Source: an uncultured Actinomycetes bacterium
GTDB taxonomy: Bacteria; Actinomycetota; Coriobacteriia; Coriobacteriales; Atopobiaceae
Reading direction: 5' to 3'
DNA: 64,000 nt
Assembly: GCA_900314685.1 (NCBI GenBank)
Contig: OMWE01000006.1
Span: 25,584 to 89,583 of the forward strand
The notes beneath the pieces were generated by a model that was given only the letters and a program-made list of their open reading frames with translations, did no database searches and was not told where the DNA came from. The translations under genes were made by a program, and so were the position numbers. Below are positions 55,174-64,000 of the stretch, piece by piece. Each line of letters begins with the position of its first letter. Within the stretch, counting starts at the first letter, position 1.

Positions 55174-56592
55174 ATGTGGCGCATGAGCAGAAATCAGAGC
55201 AGTCAAACCACCGTGCAAACCACCAACCAGACCGCAGACGACAAATACCGGCAGATGACCGAGGCGCCGGTGGAGCGGCTCGTCCTCACGCTGGCCGGCC
55301 CCGCCATCCTCGCCAACCTCGTCACCGCCATCTACAACATCTGCGACACGTACTTCGTCGGCCAGCTGGGCACGTCGGCCGAGGGCGCGGTGGGCATCTC
55401 GTTTGTGGCCATGACGCTGATCCAATCCGTGGGCTTCGGCCTGGGGCAAGGCACCGGCAATGCCATCTCGCGCGCGCTCGGCCGCCAGGACCGCGAGCTG
55501 GCCTGCATCTACACCAACGTGGGCCTCGCCAGCTCGCTCGTCGCTGGCATCCTGATCGCGGTGCTGGGCAACATCTTCATCACGCCGCTCTGCCTGCTGT
55601 CGGGCTCCACTGCCACGATCCTCCCCTACGCGCGGGTCTTTGTGGGCATCATCCTGATGGGCGCGCCTTTCATGTGCTCCACGCTCATGCTCAATTTCCA
55701 ACTCCGCATGGAAGGCGAGGCCTTTTATTCCATGCTCGCCATCATGAGCGGCGCAGTCCTCAACACGCTGCTCACCCCCTTCCTGATCTACGTGGTCGGC
55801 ATGGGCATCGCGGGCAGCGCCACCTCGACCGTGATCTGCGAGGGGATGAGCTTCTTCCTGCTGTGCTACCTGATGAACCACATCGGCATCACACCCCTGT
55901 CGCGCGCGTGGCTGCGCCGGCCCGACCGCGCGATGGTCGGCGAGATCTTCAACGGCGGCTTCCCTTCCTTCATCCGCCAGGTGATGCTGGGCATGGCGAC
56001 CACGCTGCTCAACATGGCGGCGCGCCCCTTCGGCGACGCGGCGATCGCGGCCATGGCCATCGTGCAGCGCGTGAGCAGCCTGGGCAACTACATGCAGATC
56101 GGCATCGGGCAGGGCTTCCAGCCCACCATCGGCTACAACTACGGGGCCAAGAAGTACGATCGCATCCGCACCGGGTACCACTTCTCCAAGCGGGCCGCCT
56201 TTGTCGTCGTTGCGGCGATCGGCGTCTGCACCTTTGTGCTCGCCGAGCCCATCGTGCGCATCTTCTCCGACGATCCCGAGGTCATCCCCATCGCGGTGCT
56301 GGCGCTGCGCATCGAGAGCGTGACGCTGCCCATCACCGGTTCGGCCATGATCACCAATTTCCTGCTGCAAACCACCGGCCGCATGTGGCGCGCCACCATC
56401 CTGGGTGCGTGCCGGCTGGGCCTGGTGCTCGGCCCCGTGGTCGTGGTGCTCCCGCCTCTGCTGGGGCTCCTCGGCGTGCAGCTCGCCCAACCCGTGACCG
56501 ACCTCATCACCTTTGGCATCAGCCTGCCGATGGAGTGGGCGATTCTACGCGAGCTCGGCGAAGAAGAGCAGGCTGAGGACAGTGCCCGCTAG
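55174..56592 (+). CDS. MATE-family efflux transporter
   Basis: Inner-membrane cation-coupled exporter, 472 residues with about 12 membrane segments. MATE hallmarks: APVERLVLTLAGPAILANLV, IYNICDTYFVGQLG, the repeat-related FIRQVMLGMATTLLNM halfway, and GIGQGFQPTIGYNYGAKKYD near residue 310. No clear ribosome site at either ATG (55174 or 55183). It resembles the NorM/DinF-like exporters of Clostridia and Coriobacteria; substrate unknown. Confidence 0.92.
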   Translation: MWRMSRNQSSQTTVQTTNQTADDKYRQMTEAPVERLVLTLAGPAILANLVTAIYNICDTYFVGQLGTSAEGAVGISFVAMTLIQSVGFGLGQGTGNAISRALGRQDRELACIYTNVGLASSLVAGILIAVLGNIFITPLCLLSGSTATILPYARVFVGIILMGAPFMCSTLMLNFQLRMEGEAFYSMLAIMSGAVLNTLLTPFLIYVVGMGIAGSATSTVICEGMSFFLLCYLMNHIGITPLSRAWLRRPDRAMVGEIFNGGFPSFIRQVMLGMATTLLNMAARPFGDAAIAAMAIVQRVSSLGNYMQIGIGQGFQPTIGYNYGAKKYDRIRTGYHFSKRAAFVVVAAIGVCTFVLAEPIVRIFSDDPEVIPIAVLALRIESVTLPITGSAMITNFLLQTTGRMWRATILGACRLGLVLGPVVVVLPPLLGLLGVQLAQPVTDLITFGISLPMEWAILRELGEEEQAEDSAR

Positions 56593-56789
56593 GACAAGCC
56601 GCGCGGGAGGCGCAGGCCGCTGAGCAATAGCGGCGTGAGCTGCGGATGAGCGGGCGAGAAAATCGGGCACGCGGGCACGAGTCGGCAGGCGCGGACGGAC
56701 CGGTGCGGATGGACGGGTTCGGAGGGACAGGTTCGGAGGGACGAGCACGAGTATGCAGGCGCGGGCAAGTTGATCAGACCTCGCGCCAA

Positions 56790-57285
56790 CGTCGCAATCG
56801 CACTTTGGGTGTCATTTCTACGCGCTTCGCTGCAGTCTGGCTTCCAAAGCGTGGTCGGACGATGGGTGGCTTGGGCAATCGCTTAGGCAAGCGTACTTTA
56901 GATGCCACTTCTACGCGAATCGCTGCAGATTACCTCCCGAAGTACGTTGAGCCGAAAAACCAAGCACCGCAATCGCGCTTTGGATCCCACTTCTACGCGA
57001 ATCGCTGCAGATTGGCTCCCGAAGAACGATTGGACGATTGGTTGGCTTAGCCCATCGTACTTTGGAAGGCGAATCTACGCGATTCGCTGCAAATCGGCTC
57101 TCGAAGCGCGATGAGCCGAGAGGCCGAGCGTCGCAATCGCGCTTTGGACACCAAATCTACGCGATTCGCTGCAGATTGGCTCCCGAAGAACGATGGGACA
57201 ATTGGCTGGCGAGACCGTTCGCGCTTTGGATGCCGAATCTACGCGGATCGCTGCAAACGGGCACCGGAAGAACGATTCGCCGAAG
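56790..57285. repeat. 82-bp tandem array, second locus (5-6 units)
   Basis: CTACGCG occurs at 56818, then 56911, 56993, 57075, 57157 and 57239: the last five are exactly 82 bp apart. The unit core GCGCTTTGGAT then CCACTTCTACGCGAATCGCT and GATTGGCTCCCGAAGAACGA is the same family as the array at 44050-44470. It occupies the convergent gap between the MATE gene and nifJ. Confidence 0.93.
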
Positions 57286-57407
57286 AGCGGTTCGTCGAAG
57301 CGGCGGCGAAGACGGATCGGTGGGCGGAGGTGCAGGTGACGCCGGGCGCAGGCTCTTCGGGGGGACGGTGCGGCACCAAAGACGCGCGGGCAGATATAGC
57401 GCGGCAC

Positions 57408-57438
57408 AAAAAGACCCCGGGACCGAAATCCCGGGGTC
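57408..57438 (-). terminator. Rho-independent terminator of nifJ
   Basis: GACCCCGGG (57413-57421) and CCCGGGGTC (57430-57438), 9-bp perfect stem, followed on the minus strand by TTTTTG. A 20-bp direct repeat (GCTGCGTGGCTTGCTCAGCG, twice) lies between it and the nifJ stop, at 57463-57503. Confidence 0.92.
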
Positions 57439-57584
57439 GGACGTGCTAGAACGCGTGCGCTAGCTGCGTGGCTTGCTCAGCGGCTGCGTGGCTTGCTCAG
57501 CGGCGCGAGGTGCGCACGGACGAACTGGCTCAGCGGCGCGGGGCGACGGGACGGGCCGCCGCACCCGCGCGGAGCGGCGAAGAC

Positions 57585-60500
57585 TTACGCCTCGGCGTAC
57601 ATCTCCTTGAGCTTGAGCAGGTGCGCGTAGCGAGCCATAGCGGCCTCCTCGTTCTGCGCGAAGAGCTCCTCGGCGCGATCGGGGAAGGAACGCATCAGGC
57701 CGGCGTAACGGGCCTCGTTCTGCAGGAACTCCTGGTAGCCACCCTTCGGCTCCTTGGAGTCGAGCGTGAACTTCTTGCCCTCCTCGGCGGCGGGGTTGAA
57801 GCGGAAGAGGTTCCAGTAGCCGCAATCCACGGCGCGCTTCATCTCCTCCTGGCAGTGCATCATGCCGCCCTTCTTGATGGAGTGCAGCTCGCACGGGCAG
57901 TAGCCGATGATCAGGGACGGGCCGTCGTAGGCCTCGGCCTCCTGGATGGCCTTGAGCAGCTGGTTGGGGTTGGCGCTCATGGCGACCTGGGCGACGTAGA
58001 CGTAGCCGTAGGTCATCTCGATCTCGGCGAGGCTCTTCTTCTTGGTCGGCTTGCCGGACGCGGCGAACTGGCCGAGCTGGCCGATGTTGGACGCCTTGGA
58101 GACCTGGCCGCCCGTGTTGGAGTAGATCTCGGTGTCGAAGACGAAGACATTGACGTTGTTGCCGGAGGCAAGGACGTGGTCCAGGCCACCGAAGCCGATG
58201 TCGTACGCCCAGCCGTCGCCGCCGAAGATCCAGAAGCTCTTCTTGGTGAGGAACTGGCCGTTCTCGCGCAGGTACTTGGCGTCCGCGTCGTCGGAGCCGG
58301 CGATGGCGTCGAGCAGCTTGACCGCGGCGTCCTTGCTCTCCTCGTAGGTGCCGAGGGACTCGAGCCAGGCAGTGGCGGCCTCGGCGGCAGCACCCTCGCC
58401 CTGGGCGAGCTTGGAGGCGTGCTCCTTCAGCTCGTTCTGGACGGCCTGATAGCCGAGGTACATGCCCAGGCCGTGCTCCGCGTTGTCCTCAAAGAGGGAG
58501 TTGTTCCACGCGGGGCCGTGGCCGGCCTTGTTGACCGTGAACGGCGAGACGGCGCCCGGGTTGCCCCAGATCGAGGAGCAGCCGGTGGCGTTGGAGATGA
58601 ACATGTGGTCGCCGTAGAGCTGGGTGACGAGGCGCGCGTACGCGGTCTCGGCGCAGCCGGCGCAGGAGCCGGAGAACTCCAGGTAGGGCTGACGGAACTG
58701 GGAGCCCTTGACGTTGTTGGTCTGCAGCTCGGGCTTGTCGGCGACCTCGGCCACGGCGTAGTCGAAGCTGGCCTGCTCGACGGCCTCGTCGGCCTGCGGC
58801 ACCATGGTCAGGGCCTTCTCGCCCTTCTTGCCCGGGCAGACGGCCACGCAGTTGTAGCAGCCCATGCAGTCGAGCGGGGAGACGACCACGGCGAACTTCA
58901 TGCCCTTGGCCTTGGGGCCGATGGCGTCGATGGTGCGCATGCTCTCAGGCGCGGCAGCGGCCTCGGCCTCGTCCATGGCGACCAGACGGATCGTGGCGTG
59001 CGAGCAGACATAGGAGCACTGGCCGCACTGGATGCAGTTGTCGGGGTTCCAATGCGGGACCATGACCGCGGTGCCGCGCTTCTCGTACTGGGAGGCACCG
59101 GTGACCCACTGGCCGTCTGCGTAGTCCATGAAGGCGGACACGGGCAGGCTGTCGCCGTCCATGTTGTTGACGGGGATGGTGATCGCCTTGACCTGCTTGA
59201 CGATCTCCTCGCGGCCGGTGAGCTGGGCCTCGGGGTCGTCGTCGGTGGCGTTGGCCCAGTCGGCGGGCACGTCGAACTTGACGAACGCGGTGGCGCCGGC
59301 GTCGATGGCCTTGTGGTTGGAGTCGACGATGGCCTGGCCCTTCTTGGAGTAGGACTTGGTGGCCGCGTCCTTCATGTACTGGATGGCCTCCTCGGCGGGC
59401 AGGACCTGCGCCAGGGCAAAGAAGGCGGACTGCAGCGTCGTATTGGTACGCTTGCCCATGCCGACCTTGGCGGCCAGGTCGATGGCGTCGATGAGGTAGA
59501 CCTGGATGTTGTTCTTGGCGATGTAGCGCTTGGCCTCGGCGTTGAGGTGACGGCCGAGATCCTCGGGCTTCCACTGGCAGTTAATCAGGAAGGTGCCGCC
59601 CGGCTTGATGTCCTGGGCCATCTTGAAGCCCTTGTCGATGTAGCTGGGGTTGTGGCACGCCACGAAATCGGCCTTGGTGACGTAGTACGGCGAGCGGATC
59701 GGGTTGTCACCGAAGCGCAGGTGGCTGATGGTGACGCCGCCGGTCTTCTTGGAGTCGTACTGGAAGTAGGCCTGGACGTACTTGTCGGTGTGGTCGCCGA
59801 TGATCTTGATGGAGTTCTTGTTGGCACCCACGGTACCGTCGCCGCCGAGACCCCAGAACTTGCACTCGATGGTGCCGGGGGCAGCGGTGTTGGGGGCGTC
59901 GGGATCCATCGGGAGCGACAGGTTGGTGACGTCGTCCACGATGCCGATGGTGAACTCGCGGGCGGGGGCGTCCTTCTGGAGCTCCTCGTAGACCGAGAAG
60001 GCGGCAGCGGGCTGCTCGTCCTTGGAGCCCAGGCCGTAGCGGCCGCCGACCACGATGCGGTCGGTGATGCCGGCCTCGTACAGAGCGGAGACGACGTCCT
60101 CGTAGAGGGGCTCGCCGATGGAGCCGGGCTCCTTGGTGCGGTCGAGGACGGCGATCTTTTTGGCCGTCTCGGGCAGCACGTCGACGAAGTGCTTGATGGA
60201 GAACGGACGGAAGAGGTGCACCTCGATCAGGCCGACCTTCTCGCCATTGGCGTTGAGGTAGTCGATGACCTCCTTGAGGGTGTCGCAGAAGGAAGCCATG
60301 CAGATCACGACGCGGTCGGCGTCGGGGGCGCCGTAGTAGTTGAACAGGCCGTAGTCGGTGCCGAGCTTGGCGTTGACCTTCTCCATGTAGTCTTCCACGA
60401 TCGCGGGCAGGGCGTCGTAGGCGCCGTTGATGGCCTCGCGGTGCTGGAAGTAGATGTCGCCGTTCTCATGCGAGCCGCGCGCGTGCGGGTGCTCCGGGTT

Positions 60501-61124
60501 CAGGGCGTGGTTGCGGAACGCCTTGACGGCGTCCATGTCGACCATGTCCTTGAGGTCGTCGAAATTCCAGACGGCAATCTTCTGGATCTCGTGCGAGGTG
60601 CGGAAGCCGTCGAAGAAGTTCAGGAAGGGCAGACGACCCTCGATGGCGGACAGGTGAGCGACGGGCGCGAGGTCCATGACCTGCTGGACGTTGCTCTCGG
60701 CGAGCATGGCAAAGCCGGTCTGGCGGCAGGCCATGACGTCGGAGTGGTCGCCGAAGATGTTCAGGGCGTGCGTGGCGACCTGACGGGCGGACACGTGGAA
60801 GACGCCCGGGAGGCGCTCGGCGGCGATCTTGTACATGTTGGGGATCATGAGCAGCAGGCCCTGCGACGCCGTGTAGGTCGTCGTGAGAGCGCCGGTGCCC
60901 AGCGAGCCGTGCACGGCGCCGGAAGCGCCGGACTCGGACTCCATCTCGATAACCTTGACCGGGTTACCAAAGATGTTCTTGATGCCCTGGGCTGCCCACT
61001 GATCGACGTGGTCGGCCATGGGGCTGGACGGGGTGATCGGGTAGATGCCCGCCACCTCGGTGAAGGCATACGACGCCCACGCCGCTGCCTCGTTGCCGTC
61101 CATGGACTTAAACTTGCGATCCAT
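57585..61124 (-). CDS. nifJ: Pyruvate:ferredoxin (flavodoxin) oxidoreductase
   Basis: Oxygen-sensitive enzyme oxidising pyruvate with CoA to acetyl-CoA and CO2 and passing electrons to ferredoxin or flavodoxin. 1179 residues, all domains fused. It has the pyruvate/TPP N-terminal part (GIYPITPSSPMADHVDQWAA), the gamma domain, and a 2[4Fe-4S] ferredoxin insert (CIQCGQCSYVCSHA near residue 695, CMGCYNCVAVCPGKKG near 755). A C-terminal TPP domain follows (FEFSGSCAGCAETAYARL-like Cys pair, GGDGWAYDIGFGGLDH near 965). The ATG at 61124 (MDRKFKSMDGNEAAAW) follows GGAGAGGAG. Confidence 0.98.
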   Translation of the reverse strand: MDRKFKSMDGNEAAAWASYAFTEVAGIYPITPSSPMADHVDQWAAQGIKNIFGNPVKVIEMESESGASGAVHGSLGTGALTTTYTASQGLLLMIPNMYKIAAERLPGVFHVSARQVATHALNIFGDHSDVMACRQTGFAMLAESNVQQVMDLAPVAHLSAIEGRLPFLNFFDGFRTSHEIQKIAVWNFDDLKDMVDMDAVKAFRNHALNPEHPHARGSHENGDIYFQHREAINGAYDALPAIVEDYMEKVNAKLGTDYGLFNYYGAPDADRVVICMASFCDTLKEVIDYLNANGEKVGLIEVHLFRPFSIKHFVDVLPETAKKIAVLDRTKEPGSIGEPLYEDVVSALYEAGITDRIVVGGRYGLGSKDEQPAAAFSVYEELQKDAPAREFTIGIVDDVTNLSLPMDPDAPNTAAPGTIECKFWGLGGDGTVGANKNSIKIIGDHTDKYVQAYFQYDSKKTGGVTISHLRFGDNPIRSPYYVTKADFVACHNPSYIDKGFKMAQDIKPGGTFLINCQWKPEDLGRHLNAEAKRYIAKNNIQVYLIDAIDLAAKVGMGKRTNTTLQSAFFALAQVLPAEEAIQYMKDAATKSYSKKGQAIVDSNHKAIDAGATAFVKFDVPADWANATDDDPEAQLTGREEIVKQVKAITIPVNNMDGDSLPVSAFMDYADGQWVTGASQYEKRGTAVMVPHWNPDNCIQCGQCSYVCSHATIRLVAMDEAEAAAAPESMRTIDAIGPKAKGMKFAVVVSPLDCMGCYNCVAVCPGKKGEKALTMVPQADEAVEQASFDYAVAEVADKPELQTNNVKGSQFRQPYLEFSGSCAGCAETAYARLVTQLYGDHMFISNATGCSSIWGNPGAVSPFTVNKAGHGPAWNNSLFEDNAEHGLGMYLGYQAVQNELKEHASKLAQGEGAAAEAATAWLESLGTYEESKDAAVKLLDAIAGSDDADAKYLRENGQFLTKKSFWIFGGDGWAYDIGFGGLDHVLASGNNVNVFVFDTEIYSNTGGQVSKASNIGQLGQFAASGKPTKKKSLAEIEMTYGYVYVAQVAMSANPNQLLKAIQEAEAYDGPSLIIGYCPCELHSIKKGGMMHCQEEMKRAVDCGYWNLFRFNPAAEEGKKFTLDSKEPKGGYQEFLQNEARYAGLMRSFPDRAEELFAQNEEAAMARYAHLLKLKEMYAEA

Positions 61125-61195
61125 GACACTCCTCTCCTTGTTCCGCCGATGCGAGCGCCGGTGCGGGCGCATCGGTCGGAAACACAAATACACAC

Positions 61196-61201
61196 ACTAT
61201 A
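61196..61201 (-). promoter_or_regulatory. -10 box of the nifJ promoter
   Basis: TATAGT on the minus strand, 72 bp before the start codon, at the edge of an AT-rich patch. The -35 match (TTCATG at 17 bp) is weak. Confidence 0.45.
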
Positions 61202-61485
61202 GTTTTAACCCATCTGCGCATGAATCTCTAGGCAAAAACGATGCAAGAGGGCGTAAAGTTTTGGCAGGAAAATACCTCTTTTTGAGTAGGGATTCAGGGC
61301 GGCTAACTCCTGTTCAAGACGGACGGGCGGGTGCGAGGTGGGCGTCGTGTCTCCCGCCGGTGTGGCTAGCTACTGCGCTCTTCTTCCCCTGCTGCACGCC
61401 GCCGCGTCTTTCTTCTCAGCCCGCGCGCCGCCGCGTCCTTCTTCCCAGCCCGTGCGCCGCCGCTCCCCGGTCGTCGCCACCCTCC

Positions 61486-61732
61486 ACGCCGCCGGAAGGC
61501 CTCCGTTCAAGCCCCACGCCGCCGGAAAGCCTCCGATTTTTCGAGCTGACGCCGCCGGAAGACGTCCGTTGATAGCTCATCTGGGCTTTTACAAGGACGA
61601 AGGCCTTCCGGCGGCGTGGGAAAACCGAGATCCACGAAATCGGAGGCCTTCCGGCGGCGTGGGAGAAAATCGGAGGCTTTCCGGCGGCGTGGGACGGCTG
61701 GTGCCGCGAAATCGGAGGCCCTCCGGCGGCGT
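61486..61732. repeat. Inverted cluster of a GC-rich 20-bp motif (7 copies)
   Basis: ACGCCGCCGGAAGGCCTCCG and variants occur three times in one direction (61486, 61516, 61549) and four times in the opposite direction (about 61599, 61641, 61671, 61713), spaced 30-42 bp. The motif is itself nearly palindromic (CGGAAGGCCTCCG). Further GCCGCCGCGTC copies precede it near 61398-61450. The halves could pair over about 250 bp. Confidence 0.85.
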
Positions 61733-62149
61733 GCAAAGCGGGCGGGCGGTCCATGCGAGCTACAAACGTGCCTTGCGAGGGTACGATGCATGTCTCCAGT
61801 TCCTTTTGCGTCGTACCTGCAAGCCCCTTTTGCAGCCAAGGCCAACAATATAAGTTTTTGGGTCCGACCTGGTAATTGACCGACTAGCGTATCCGTACCC
61901 ACGTGCGGGCATTGCAGGCCATTAGCCACAAACCCCACTTCCGGGCACGACCAGGAATTTGTTATTGAGCAACAGGCGCGCCTGAAAGCGGAAATTGCAG
62001 CCTGTGACCGCAATTCCCTCTCGTAAGTATGGGGCGTTTGCCACGATAAAGGCGCGAAATCAAAGCAAGCAGACAAGACAGGTAATACAAACGAACAATC
62101 CGCATGGGCAGAGCGAGCGGATGGGATAGACTGCGATGAGGGCGGGCGT
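61733..62149. other. Gap between the GC-rich repeat cluster and the CnaB-protein terminator
   Basis: No gene or RNA recognised. A patch near 61915-62020 is locally AT-richer with near-repeats (GGAATTTGTTATTG and GGAAATTGCAGC), and a minus-strand open frame exists there but has no ribosome site and no family resemblance. Confidence 0.4.
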
Positions 62150-62192
62150 GAAGAAGAAAAGAGTACCCGCGGGGCTGGGCTCGCGGGTGCTC
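62150..62192 (-). terminator. Terminator of the CnaB-repeat protein gene
   Basis: GAGTACCCGCG (62161-62171) pairs with CGCGGGTGCTC (62182-62192), 11 bp with one G-T; on the minus strand it is followed by TTTTCTTCTTC. Confidence 0.75.
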
Positions 62193-62236
62193 GGTGGTGC
62201 TAAATGGCGCTTACGTGCGACGAGCGGCGGCTGCGC

Positions 62237-64000
62237 TTACTTCATGCGCTTGCCGTGCTTGCGGTCGCGCTTGCGGAGGCCGAATCCCGCGGTGAGGCTC
62301 GCGGCCGCGCCAGCCAGGAGCGGCGCCACGTTCACGGCGACGTCGCTGGTCTGCGCCAGGCTGTTCTTGGGCTTCTCCGACTTCGGCGCGGTCGGCTTGG
62401 CTTTGTTGACGATGACCTGCGTGCCGTCCTCACCCTCGGTGTATGACACGCCGTACAGCGCGGCATCGACACCCTCGACCTTGGCCTCCTTGACGGTGTA
62501 GGCGATCTCGTTGCCCTCGGCGTCGTATTTCGCCAGGTCGGAGAAGGTAGCGCTCTGCGCATCGGCGGTCAGCTGCAGTGTCTGGCCCGTCGCCTTGCCG
62601 TTTGCGTACAGCTCGACGGTGACCTTGGCGCCCTTGGGCCAGTCGGCCTTGGAGCCGTCGGCGTTCTGCCAAACCTTGGCGACTGGCAGCTCGGTGGCAA
62701 CCTGCGTATTGGTGATAGTGAAGCCTTCGGCCATGTCGCCCGTGGTGGCGGTAGTGTAGCCCTTGAGCGAGACGCCCGTGGCGCCGAGCTCCTCAACGGT
62801 GTAGGCGATCTCGTTGCCCTCGGCGTCGTACTGGGGCAGGCTGTCGAAGGTGTAAGACGGGCTCTCGGCTGTGAGGTCGGCGGTGGCGACCTGCGCGTCG
62901 CCGTTCATGAGGGCGACGGTCACTGTGGCACCTGCCGGCCAGGTCTTGGTGCCGTCGGCATTCGCCCAGGCCTTGGTCACCTGCACCTGTGTGGTCTTCT
63001 GCGTGTTGGTAAAGGTGGTCGTGCCGTCGGCGGTCTCGGAGGTCACGGTGTAGGCGTTCATAGAGGCGCCAGTGATGGCTGTCTCCTCGACGGTGTAGGC
63101 GATCTTGTTGCCGTCAGCGTCGTACTCGGGCAGGCTCTCGAAGGTTGCATCAGGCTTGTCGGCGGAAAGCGCCGCCGTCTTGTCGGTGGCCTTGCCGTTC
63201 GCGACAAGTGTCATCGTGACCGTGACGCCCTCGGGCCAGGTCTCGGTACCGTCGGCGTTCGCCCATGCCTTGGCGACCTTCACCTGCGTGGTCTTCTGCG
63301 TGTTGGTGACGGTATAGCCGTCGTCCGCACTGCCCGTGGTGGTAGCGGTGTAACCGGTAAGCGAGATGCCCGTGGCGCTGAGCTCCTCGACGGTATAGGC
63401 AATCTTGTTGCCAGCCTTGTCGTACTCGGGCAGGTTCGTGAAGGTAAAGCTCGTTGCGTCGGCGCTCAGCTCGTGGGTCGCGACCTGCGTGTCGCCGTTC
63501 ATGAGGGCGACAGTGACCTTGGCACCCTCGGGCCAGGAGGTGGTGCCGTCGGCGTTCGTCCAGGCCTTGGCCACCTGCACCTGTGTGGTCTTCTCAGTGT
63601 TGGTGATTGTGGTCGTGCCGTTTGCCGTGACGGAACCAATCGTGTACGCATTCTTGGAAGCGCCGGAGATGCTCGTCTCAAGAACTGTGTAGTTGATCTC
63701 CTTGCCGTTATCGTCGAACTTGACAAGGTTGTCGAAGGTTGCAGTCTGGACGTCCGCAGAGAGCGTTGCCGTCTTGTCAGTGGCCGTGCCGTTCGCGAAG
63801 AGCGTCACGGTGACCGTCACGCCCTCAGGCCAAGTCACAGAACCGTCGGCGTTCTTCCAGCTCTTGGTCGCAGAGACAGAAGTGAGGATCCGCTTGTAGT
63901 CGTTGGTGAGCTCGGCCTCGGCGGTCTTGCCGTCCTCGACGGTGGCCTTGGCGACGCCGCCGTCGGTGACGGTCAGGGCGTAGCCGGCGACCTGGGCGGA
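62237..64000 (-). CDS. CnaB-repeat surface protein, C-terminal part
   Basis: 587 codons are visible; the 5' end lies beyond the window. At least five CnaB-type beta-sandwich domains of about 93 residues follow one another, each with a Lys near its start (VKVAKAW), a Glu (IAYTVEE) and an Asn near its end (TVTNTQ), the set that forms a self-made isopeptide bond. Two domain subtypes alternate (MNGDTQVAT and ANGKATDKT forms). The C-terminus has a spacer (KPTAPKSEKPKNS), a sorting-like LAQTSD, a hydrophobic stretch and RKRDRKHGKRMK; the motif departs from LPXTG. It is a fibrous stalk or pilus/adhesin component. Confidence 0.9.
   Translation of the reverse strand, partial: SAQVAGYALTVTDGGVAKATVEDGKTAEAELTNDYKRILTSVSATKSWKNADGSVTWPEGVTVTVTLFANGTATDKTATLSADVQTATFDNLVKFDDNGKEINYTVLETSISGASKNAYTIGSVTANGTTTITNTEKTTQVQVAKAWTNADGTTSWPEGAKVTVALMNGDTQVATHELSADATSFTFTNLPEYDKAGNKIAYTVEELSATGISLTGYTATTTGSADDGYTVTNTQKTTQVKVAKAWANADGTETWPEGVTVTMTLVANGKATDKTAALSADKPDATFESLPEYDADGNKIAYTVEETAITGASMNAYTVTSETADGTTTFTNTQKTTQVQVTKAWANADGTKTWPAGATVTVALMNGDAQVATADLTAESPSYTFDSLPQYDAEGNEIAYTVEELGATGVSLKGYTTATTGDMAEGFTITNTQVATELPVAKVWQNADGSKADWPKGAKVTVELYANGKATGQTLQLTADAQSATFSDLAKYDAEGNEIAYTVKEAKVEGVDAALYGVSYTEGEDGTQVIVNKAKPTAPKSEKPKNSLAQTSDVAVNVAPLLAGAAASLTAGFGLRKRDRKHGKRMK

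Noticed and set aside
57468..61202. Very long open frame (over 1200 codons) on the strand opposite nifJ
   Set aside because: It mirrors the nifJ codon pattern, has a skewed Val/Gly/Asp/Leu composition without domains, and is explained by GC-rich antisense.
61338..61853. Open frame through the GC-rich inverted cluster
   Set aside because: Composition is dictated by the repeat (PSGGV, AAGRPP), no start signal, and the opposite strand is equally open.

Overview
This is a high-GC bacterial window that reads like a Coriobacteriia (Collinsella/Olsenella-type) actinobacterial chromosome. The assignment is inference from content. It rests on the dnaK-grpE-dnaJ-hspR operon under a MerR-type HspR, the lactose/cellobiose-family PTS genes, pyruvate:ferredoxin oxidoreductase, the acetylase branch of diaminopimelate synthesis, and sortase-anchored surface proteins. 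No rRNA, tRNA, CRISPR array or recognisable transposase was seen. One small SRP RNA gene is present.

Layout. 1-2031: 5' part of clpB with a heat-shock operator. 2121-3713: citramalate synthase. 3866-13349: a sugar locus with two PTS EIIC genes, EIIB, EIIA, a GH1 phospho-glycosidase, a GntR/UTRA regulator, a ROK kinase and mannose-6-phosphate isomerase. This set matches the gene content of the Bacillus gmu (glucomannan-oligosaccharide) operon except for the secreted mannanase, and it has an extra unknown membrane protein between EIIB and EIIC. 13680-17960: hspR, dnaJ, grpE and dnaK with an operator that matches the one before clpB. 18192-23165: a phosphodiesterase, a 230-bp inverted-repeat element, a lipoprotein plus DedA pair, SRP RNA, and an AMMECR1/Memo/radical-SAM pair. 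23180-23831: a ParE/Phd-type toxin-antitoxin pair. 24547-29460: a wall-anchored C69 peptidase and pgi. 29697-38969: LytS-type kinase, glycosyltransferase, thioredoxin, an AAA/nuclease-like protein, a LytTR regulator and an MFS transporter. 39200-43413: dapH, dapB, dapA, lysA. 43722-52255: an accessory stretch of orphan genes (HigA-like, two more AAA ATPases, Fic, AlbA_2 protein), four of which have their own palindromic upstream element. 52341-54690: an M20 deacetylase and an aminotransferase that fit the two remaining acetyl-DAP steps. 55174-61124: MATE exporter and nifJ. 62237-64000: C-terminal part of a CnaB-repeat surface protein.

Two themes run through the non-coding DNA. Nearly every intergenic gap longer than 300 bp holds its own tandem or palindromic repeat array (periods 19, 38, 45, 73, 76, 82 and 83 bp). 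The two 82-bp arrays, 12 kb apart, belong to one family. Short tandem duplications also sit on or just beyond gene 3' ends, in several cases copying the stop codon. In the accessory stretch, one AAA ATPase gene is enclosed by 37-bp palindromic inverted repeats, the right one containing the stop codon. Two genes (lysA and the antitoxin) have a good Shine-Dalgarno but only ACG where the start codon should be.

Functionally, the window links stress response (HspR controlling clpB and dnaK), beta-linked oligosaccharide import feeding glycolysis through ManA, the ROK kinase and Pgi to pyruvate and NifJ, and a nearly complete lysine/meso-DAP pathway (dapA, dapB, dapH, aminotransferase, deacetylase, lysA; dapF not seen).
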